Assembly: GCF_000471905.2 (NCBI RefSeq) | Contig: NW_006497658.1 | Coordinates: 1,238,606 to 1,302,605 of the forward strand | Direction of reading: 5' to 3' | DNA: 64,000 nt | Source of the DNA: Amborella trichopoda | Taxonomy: Eukaryota > Streptophyta > Magnoliopsida > Amborellales > Amborellaceae | Shown: positions 57,710 to 64,000 of the stretch, in pieces | How positions within the stretch are numbered: the stretch's first letter is position 1 | Layout of the letters: each line of letters starts with the position of its first letter | Translations under genes and position numbers: made by a program | Notes under the pieces: generated by a model | Databases searched by the model: none | What the model saw: only the letters and a program-made list of their open reading frames with translations | Told to the model about the DNA's origin: nothing

Positions 57710-58610
57710 GGAGGGGCATGGTGAAAAAGTAAATAAAGGAAAAAAAAAGAAAAAGTAAAAAAGGAAAAAAAGGAAAAAGTAAAAGAGGAAAAAAAAAATA
57801 ATGGACATGGTGAAAACTTGAAAGGACATCACAGGTTCAAAAAAAAAAAACAAATCCAATAAGGAGCTTCTTATTTAAAAACAGTCAAGTACAAACAAGT
57901 ACTTGCAAGTTCCAACAATACGGCACAAGCAGACCTTGAGGACAATGACTCCTCCTAAATCCTGTAGGTTCCCAACATAACCAACTCAAAAAGATGTGAG
58001 AGCATGATATGAATGGAAAACGGAAGTAACTTCGACGAATTCTAGAATAACATTGGGACCTCTCCAAGATGAAAGCTCAACAAGAATCCATAGAACTCTT
58101 CATGGACCTTCGAAGCACAAGATGAAAGCTCCAAAGGTAAAAAGACAACTTCCAGACTTTTGGGTTCTCACGATTCCATAAAAAATCCTTTCATCATCTT
58201 TGGGTAAAATATAATAAAGAAAAATGACCACCAAAGGGGCCACAGGTGGCAAAACTGTAAGGCCTGTCCATTTTAAAAGGCGTTTTTTCAATCTGATTGT
58301 TAAAACCCTCTAATTCCAAAACTCTTTTAGAAAGGACTGCCTTCATCACTACAAGAGGTTAAACTGTTAGTCGATCTGGCCTCGTTCTCGAAGCCAACTT
58401 CCTACGCCTGTTATGAAGGCTTGAAACTAGCCAAGCACTCCATGGTTGTATGGGTATAACTACCAACTACCACATATCGGAGATGGGTAAACCTCGCCAA
58501 TGACGATATTGGCTAGTCTAGAAGTGTTTTTCTCTCGACTGGGTCCCTTGAGGCGAAATGAGGCAAGCTCACCCTCGCGTGTTCATACGATGTCCCAAAG
58601 TCCAATTTGG
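57710..58610 (+). other. 3' untranslated region of the gypsy element, first part
   Basis: 57720-57860 is a purine tract of AAAAAGTAAA and GGAAAAA. The rest has no coding frame. Tat elements often have a long 3' UTR here. Confidence 0.55.
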
Positions 58611-58616
58611 AAAAAC

Positions 58617-59197
58617 GTCAAACTCGTACGACGTTAAAGAGCCAAGATAAGAAAGTCGTCAAACTTGTATGACGTAAAAGAGCCGACGCATATATCATCT
58701 ACCCCCGTATAATGTGAAAGGTCGGGTGCATCCAGGGCACAACCATCCTGTTTCAATGAAAAAATGTCAAACTTGTGAGACGTAAAAGAGCCAAGGCAGG
58801 TACCGTCTATCCCTATATGGCATGAAAGGTCGGGTTTATTCAGGGCACAACAACCCTGTTTAATGAGAAGACGTCAAATTCGTGCGACGTAAAAGAGCCG
58901 AGACAGGTACCGTCTATCCCCATATGACATGAAAGGTCGGGTGTATCCAGGGCACAACCACCCTGTTTCAATGGAAAGACGTCAAACTCGTACGACGTAA
59001 AAGAGCCGAGGCAGATAGCGTCTATCCCCATATGACGTGAAAGGTCGGGTGTATCTAGGGTATAACCACCTTGTTTCAATAAAAAGACGTCAAACTTGTG
59101 CGACGTAAAAGTGCCGAGGCGGGTACCATTTAACCCCGTATGACATAAAAGGTCGGGTGTATCCAGGGCACAACCACCCTGTTCGATGGATTTCGTC
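58617..59197 (+). repeat. 108-bp tandem array in the gypsy 3' UTR
   Basis: GTCAAACT(T/C)GT..GACGTAAAAG starts at 58658, 58766, 58873, 58981 and 59089, steps of 107-108 bp, plus a partial start at 58617. Each unit carries AGGTCGGGTGTATCCAGGGC and a GACGTC/GACGT inverted pair. Tandem repeats between integrase and 3' LTR are known in Tat elements and are considered a source of satellite DNA. The minus-strand open frame at 58840-59079 is a by-product. Confidence 0.92.
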
Positions 59198-59908
59198 TAT
59201 CCCCTTATTGATATAAAAGGGTCGAGTGTATGGTCCATCGCTGCATGACACTAAACTGCTTAGAGGGCTCTATGGCTGCATGAGTTAAAACTGCTAACCA
59301 ACCTTGTTTTTGGAAATATCTTTCTCTGTTCAAAATTTTCACTATAAGTCTTATGTTTTCCAAAATTTTAATTTTGTAACATGTCCTCGCTCTGGGTTCT
59401 ATTTCAAATTCTCCCCCTACTTTTAAAAAACAAGGGAGATTGGACACCCCTATATGATGATTATCGTGTTGCCGCGATTGATGCGTTACTGCCTCGTCTC
59501 TCACTTCGGATTCGGTCAGACAAGTCTCTTCTTATAAAAAACCTTTTCCTATAGACAGCCTTGGGAACCATAAGGAGATCAAAGAAAATGCCAAGATCAA
59601 AAATTCGAACTACAAAAACCCCTAAAGTTAAGTAGCATGGCTAGATAATCTAACTCGAGTTTCAAGCTTATGTAACTCACCGACATCTCACGCCGAAAAC
59701 CCTAGAGGAAAATGCCCTAGGTGGGTGAGTTCGGTGAGCACAATGACTTGGAGAGATAGTTGGTGTGCCTCCTGACCACGTGACCTCAAGAAAAATTTAA
59801 AATGTTTGCTTTATCTTTGACGTTCACCTGCCCCTCGAAGGACAGGAACACAAAAGTGTCTAGTTCTTTGCCACTCACTTGTCCCTCGAAGGGCCAAAGA
59901 GGGGCAAT
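59198..59908 (+). other. 3' UTR end with polypurine tract
   Basis: No coding frame. It ends in GGCCAAAGAGGGGCAAT, a polypurine tract directly before TGTAGACACC. CCTCGAAGG(G/A)C(A/C) occurs twice, near 59836 and 59886. Confidence 0.7.
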
Positions 59909-61121
59909 TGTAGACACCTCATTTTAAATATGGCAAATTCTATGGTTTTCTGAACCCTTAAGACCACATTATCATAGTAAACTCAATTTAGTTACCCCAA
60001 AACTACCTCAATCCTATCCCAATTTTAAGTAGAGCCCAAGAGCTTTCCAACGGTTCAAGAATCGCCTGAATCGGACCTGCGGATAAAAACATATAATAAA
60101 TAAAAAATTAGTCCCTATGAGACCCAATTGTCAGGCCGCTGGCCAAGCTGTAATGGGCCGGACAAGCCCAGATGCAGGCTGATGATGCAGTCAATGCATC
60201 TGATGATGCAGTAGACACATTTTCTTTAATTAGATAAGGCTAAAACTTCAAGATAAATCCAAAAAATTTTTGAAAAAATACAAAAAAATTTAAAAAAAAT
60301 CACCAATTGTACCTTATAAATACCCCATCTCCCTAACCCAAACGAAGAGAGAAAAAGAGACAAAAACAAACTTAGAAATTCTCGAAATTAGAAAAATTGT
60401 CCAAAAATAAGAAAAACCCTTAGAAAATTCTTAAAAATTTAAGAAAAATCCTAAAAAAAATCCTAAAAAATTAGATAAAACCTCAGAATTCATATTCAAT
60501 GTCTAGAGAGCACAAAACCCTTAGAAAACTAAGGAAATTCTCCTCCGGGCCCCGGGAAAGATCGATAGCTTTAGAAAAATCTCTAGATTGAAAACCCTAG
60601 AGAAGGTAGAAACCCTAGCCTTCTGAAGTCCTAACCCACTAGACTGAGAAAACTTAAATCTAGGGCACAAAAACCCTAGATCAAAATTAGAATTAGGGCA
60701 CAACAACCCTAGATCTAACCCTTTACACCAGAAATCTGCTGGTCAACATCCGAATCAGAGAGACAAGAAGACCGGTTCTGATATGGGCGAGCCCTTGAAG
60801 GCTCAGGAATCCTGAGCCATCTGGCCCAATTTGGTAATATTTCTTCCTCTCTCTTTCTTCTTGTGTTTACTATTTTTGCTTATTTTATTTATTTTTTATT
60901 TGTTAACTTGTCTTAAAAATCGTATTTTAATACTCTGATTCATGCTAACTCTGCCACAGATCTGAGAGTAGATCTGCTCATTTCCGAGCAAATCTGGCCT
61001 CAAATCTGAATTCGTCTATCACACTTTTTTCTACCACTTTATTTACATCTTTTTAATTAGTTTAAGTGTTAAAATTTGAGAGATCTTCATCAAAAGATCT
61101 GTCAGATTCTCTTCATAAACA
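59909..61121 (+). repeat. 3' LTR of the gypsy element (1213 bp)
   Basis: Starts TGTAGACACCTCATTTT and ends CATAAACA. The first about 180 bp have no counterpart at 47983. TATAAATA at 60315. AAAACCCTTAGAAAA and GAAACCCTAGCCTT(T/C)TGAAG are conserved in both LTRs. Confidence 0.85.
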
Positions 61122-62235
61122 AAACTTTCTCTCTCTATAGTTTAAAATTTGAGATACATTCTCTCTCTAAAGCTTAAATTTTGAGCTAGTTTCTCTCTCT
61201 AATTTTTTTGAAATAGTTTCTCTATCTGAAAATTTCATGTTCTTTTTCTATTTAAAATTTGATATGTTTCTCTCTCTAAAATTTTAATATACTTTCTCTC
61301 TTTAAAACATAAATTTTACGATAGTTTCTCTCTCTAAATATTTTGAGATAGTTTTATCTTTAAATTTTTTGTGGGTAGTTTCTCTTTCTAAAATTTTATA
61401 TAATTTTTATTTCTAAAATTTTATTATATTTTTTCTTTCTAAAATTCGAAATTTGAGATAGTTTATCTCTTAAACTCAAAATTTGCGATAGTTTCTCTCT
61501 TTAAAAAAATGAGATATTTCTCTATCTAAAAAATGAGATATTTCTCTCTCTAAATTTATTTTGGCCGTTTCTCATTCTAAAATATATAATAGTTTCTCAC
61601 TAAAAGTTTAATAGTACTTTCTATCTCTAAACCTTAAGATTTGATATAGTTTCTCTCTCTAAAAAAATTTGAGATAGTTTTTATTTCTTAAAATGTTTAG
61701 ATGCTCTCTCTAAAATTTGATATAGTTTCTCTCTCTAAAAATTATAATATGACATTGTTTCTCTCTCTAAAAATTTTGAAATAGTTACTCTCTCTAAAAA
61801 AATTGAAATAGTGTCTCTCTCTAAAAAATTGCATGTACTATCTCTCTCTAAAATATGATAGTTTCTATTTGAAACTTAAAATTTGAGATAGTTTTTCTCT
61901 CTAAAATTCTGAGAAATTTCATCTCTCTAAAAAATTTTGGTACTTTCACTCTCTAAAATTTTAACATACTTTCTTTCTCTAAATTTTTTGACATACATTC
62001 TCTCTAAAAGTTAAAATTTGAGATAACTTCTCTCTCTAAAATTTTGAGATTGTTCATCTCTCTAAAAAAATTTAGTACATTCTCTCTCTAAAATTTTAAC
62101 ATACTTTCTCTCTCTAAAATTTTGACGTACTTTTTCTCTCTAAAAGTTAAAATTTGAGATAGTTTTTCTCTCTAAAAATTTTTGAGATAGTTTCTCTCTT
62201 TAAAATATTTAAGCACTTTCTCTCTCTAAAATTTC
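61122..62235. repeat. Block B, short-unit CT/TAAAATTT array
   Basis: Same repeat phrase as at 4400-6250 (TTTCTCTCTCTAAAATTT, GAGATAGT), about 1.1 kb here plus the first part at 47825-47982. Shorter than block A, so array length changed after duplication. Confidence 0.82.
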
Positions 62236-63296
62236 CATACGTACCAAATGCTCCCAATGTTTTGGGTCGAGGGAGCCAATGAGCGAAATACATGGGCCTT
62301 AGAAATGCAAAAAAAACAGGTTTTAGCATAGAAATAATTGATTTTCCAGATTTTAGGTATCTTAGTCATTAAACAATCCAAAAAATGGATTTTTACAATA
62401 TCCAAGATATTAAGAATCCACGCCTTAAAAACTATGCATCGTGGCCCTTAGAAAAAACTTTTCTTTCCTCACAAGGATGCTATCCCATGCTCTCTAAGAC
62501 ATTTTTCCATCCTAAAGATGGAATCTCGGTTGGGAACTTGCAGTCAAATATGTTTATTGATTAAAATCATGAAACAATAGATAATAGAATCACAATACAA
62601 TTGAGATTATTGTTGAAAATATTAAAATAAAATTAACTATACAAAATTAATATGTCAATGTAAGTGGAAATCAATTTTTGCAATGCACAATGCTAGCAAA
62701 CAATTAGCCATTTCGAGTTCATACTATAATAATAAAATAAGGCCATGTATAAATTAATTCAAAGCAAGTACTTATGAAATTAAAAAAAAAAATTGCAGGG
62801 AAGGTTTCTCTTACCTTTAAAGATTATTGTGTTTCTTAGTCTTCATAAAAATAGGTAGTACACCTAAAAAACTTTTAAAAAAAAATAATGCAAAAAGTAA
62901 ATATAAAAAAATTACTATGACTTACCTTCAATATAAATATCTAAAAAATATAAAGAACACCTTAAAAAAATACAAACAAAAGGAATGCAATAAATAAATA
63001 AAAAGAAATACGACGACTTACCCTCAATCACCTAAAAATTACGAACAAAGATAATAAAATAAAATAAAATAAAAAGAATTACTATGACTTGCTTTCAATA
63101 TGGACTTTGTTAAGCTTCATTGAACCTAAAAATTCTTGCAATAGTAAAATTTAGATGTAGAAAAATAGGTACTAACATTTCTCTCTTATACCGTGCTAAA
63201 TGAAAAGTCCTTTTAGTGTTTTATAACTTCTATAACATCAAAAAACCCTAACTAATGAGAGAAAGAGACAGAGAGAGAGCGGAGCATCTATGCATG
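62236..63296. repeat. Block B, right flank before the solo LTR
   Basis: Matches 6250-7310 of block A. Contains GGGTCGAGGGAGCCAAT, AAAGATGGAATCTCGG and CAATGCTAGCAAACAATTAG. An extra TTAGAAAAAACTTTTCTTTC is present after the GGCCC end at 62447 that block A lacks. Non-coding. Confidence 0.72.
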
Positions 63297-63780
63297 TGTA
63301 GAAACGAAAAGCAATCCACGAAAACAAAAAAGAAAAAACGAACACAAAGAAAGAGACAACCAACTACAATGCAAAGATATACGTGGTTCGGCAATGTGCC
63401 CACGTCCAAGGGAGATGAAAGCTTTTTTATTGGCATTGGAGAATAAGGCTACATTAGCTCTCTTCCTCACGCCTCTCTGTTCTCTCTTATTACAAAGAAA
63501 TTTGTGTTTTTCGCTTAACCTTAAAAAACCCATTCCAACTATACCCATTCCAACAATATATATCGAGTCCTAGATAGATGGTACAAATTATCGAAATACC
63601 CTTGTAAGGATATATATCAAGTTCCAGATATATCGAATCCTATGTATAGGGTGAGTCAACCAAGTCTACCTGCGCCGGACACTCCTCGAGGCCTCAAGTC
63701 CTTCGGGCTTTCGTCCCTCCAGAGTTGTCCTTTTGACTCTACCTTGATCGATCTATTTCTCTAAACATTAATCCTCAACA
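63297..63780 (-). mobile_element. Solo LTR, 484 bp
   Basis: Absent from block A at the same place. On the minus strand it starts TGTTGAGGATTAATGTTTAG and ends GTTTCTACA. Flanks GCATG (63292-63296) and ACATA (63781-63785) match at 3 of 5 with two G/A changes, a plausible aged 5-bp duplication. It shares TACGTGGTTC with the LTRs at 24773-26459. It was probably left after recombination between two LTRs. Confidence 0.65.
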
Positions 63781-64000
63781 ACATATATTGAGAGAGATTA
63801 TCGTGCTTAGATGAAAAAAAAAAAAAGGTTATCATGCTTGGATGGGGAATTCTCTAAAGCATTCTTGGATATGTATGCATATCTACGTATGCATATCATT
63901 CCTATCTTGAATTTGAATTGGTGATAGGTACCAATTTGAGGAAGTTTGAACCAAAAAATAGGAAAAAATGTGGGGCGTCCATCCATTGAGATAGGTGCAT
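63781..64000. repeat. Block B tail, runs off the window
   Basis: Matches block A at about 7330-7515 (GGTTATCATGCTTGGATGG, GATAGGTACCAATTT, GAACCAAAAAATAGG). The end of the repeat is not in view. Confidence 0.75.

Larger units (their letters stand above)
47983..61121 (+). mobile_element. Degenerate Ty3/gypsy element, Tat lineage
   Basis: LTR, primer site, gag, protease, RT, RNase H, a second archaeal-type RNase H, integrase, tandem repeats, polypurine tract, LTR. A second RNase H between the first and the integrase is the hallmark of plant Tat elements (Ogre, Retand, Tat). The 5' LTR lacks about 180 bp of its start compared with the 3' LTR, so no target duplication can be read. In a hand count over about 155 aligned LTR bases I find about 23 differences, mostly transitions, so it is old. 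All reading frames carry stops. It splits the short-unit array of block B. Confidence 0.88.
47639..62447. mobile_element. Block B copy of the PIF/Harbinger-like element, split by the gypsy element
   Basis: Left end GGGCCCGCTTGGATA (47639) and right end TATGCATCGTGGCCC (to 62447). TTA lies on both sides (47636-47638 and 62448-62450). Without the 13.1-kb gypsy insertion the element is about 1.7 kb and consists mostly of the CT/TAAAATTT short-unit array. The ends are imperfect inverted repeats, and the subterminal CATGGATTC and TTGTTTGGAT phrases are also mirrored in block A. Confidence 0.45.

Noticed and set aside
58840-59079. Minus-strand frame with repeated GGYTLDTPDLSRHMGID-like peptide
   Set aside because: Product of the 108-bp tandem array; periodic, and antisense to the gypsy element.
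63248-63548. Frames of 60-86 codons at the left end of the solo LTR
   Set aside because: They cross the LTR boundary and a GAGAGA tract; no similarity and overlapping on both strands.

Overview
The window is intergenic and heavily transposon-filled DNA from a flowering-plant nuclear genome. The evidence is the AT-rich composition, Ty1/copia and Ty3/gypsy LTR retrotransposons with plant-type primer-binding sites, MITEs, a Mutator-like element holding a pentatricopeptide-repeat (PPR) fragment, and a papain-type cysteine protease relic with a plant exon layout. The species cannot be told from the sequence. I see no intact, clearly functional host gene. The best host-gene candidates are a broken cysteine protease, a PPR fragment, a glycine-rich open frame without a start codon, and one unrecognised possible exon.

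Layout. 1-2112 is unassigned. 2113-2978 is a 433-bp unit in two tandem copies. About 2985-7560 is block A, a composite repeat with T-rich DNA, a tRNA-Val-like Pol III relic, and about 2 kb of short CT/TAAAATTT units. 7570-10778 is a string of MITEs. 11823-15915 is a Mutator-like element with long inverted ends, a near-perfect 9-11 bp target duplication, a PPR fragment and several minisatellites. 17310-17597 is the glycine-rich frame. 19366-31751 is a C1A cysteine protease pseudogene. Its first exon is cut by a 5.1-kb Ty1/copia element, then about 40 bp later by a 1.7-kb antisense short LTR element; a 4.6-kb intron follows and then exon 2. 31752-36890 is mostly unassigned. 36891-44776 is a copia-derived element with about 2.1-kb LTRs and a perfect 5-bp target duplication, of which only an RNase H relic is readable. 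44806-46125 holds a mini-hAT and another inverted-repeat element. From 46905 to the window end is block B, a second copy of block A, split by a 13-kb degenerate Tat-lineage Ty3/gypsy element (47983-61121) and again by a solo LTR (63297-63780).

How the parts relate. The window is a record of nested insertions. Comparing blocks A and B shows what was inserted later and what lies under assembly gap 3839-4280. The two LTRs of the 36891 element do the same for gap 37490-37768. The cysteine protease can be followed across both insertions because its reading frame, target duplication and splice junction join up, with the catalytic Cys and His still recognisable. All retroelement reading frames carry stops or frameshifts, so none looks able to move by itself.

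Limits. All boundaries and alignments were made by eye. Family names below the superfamily level are inferred from motifs and domain order.
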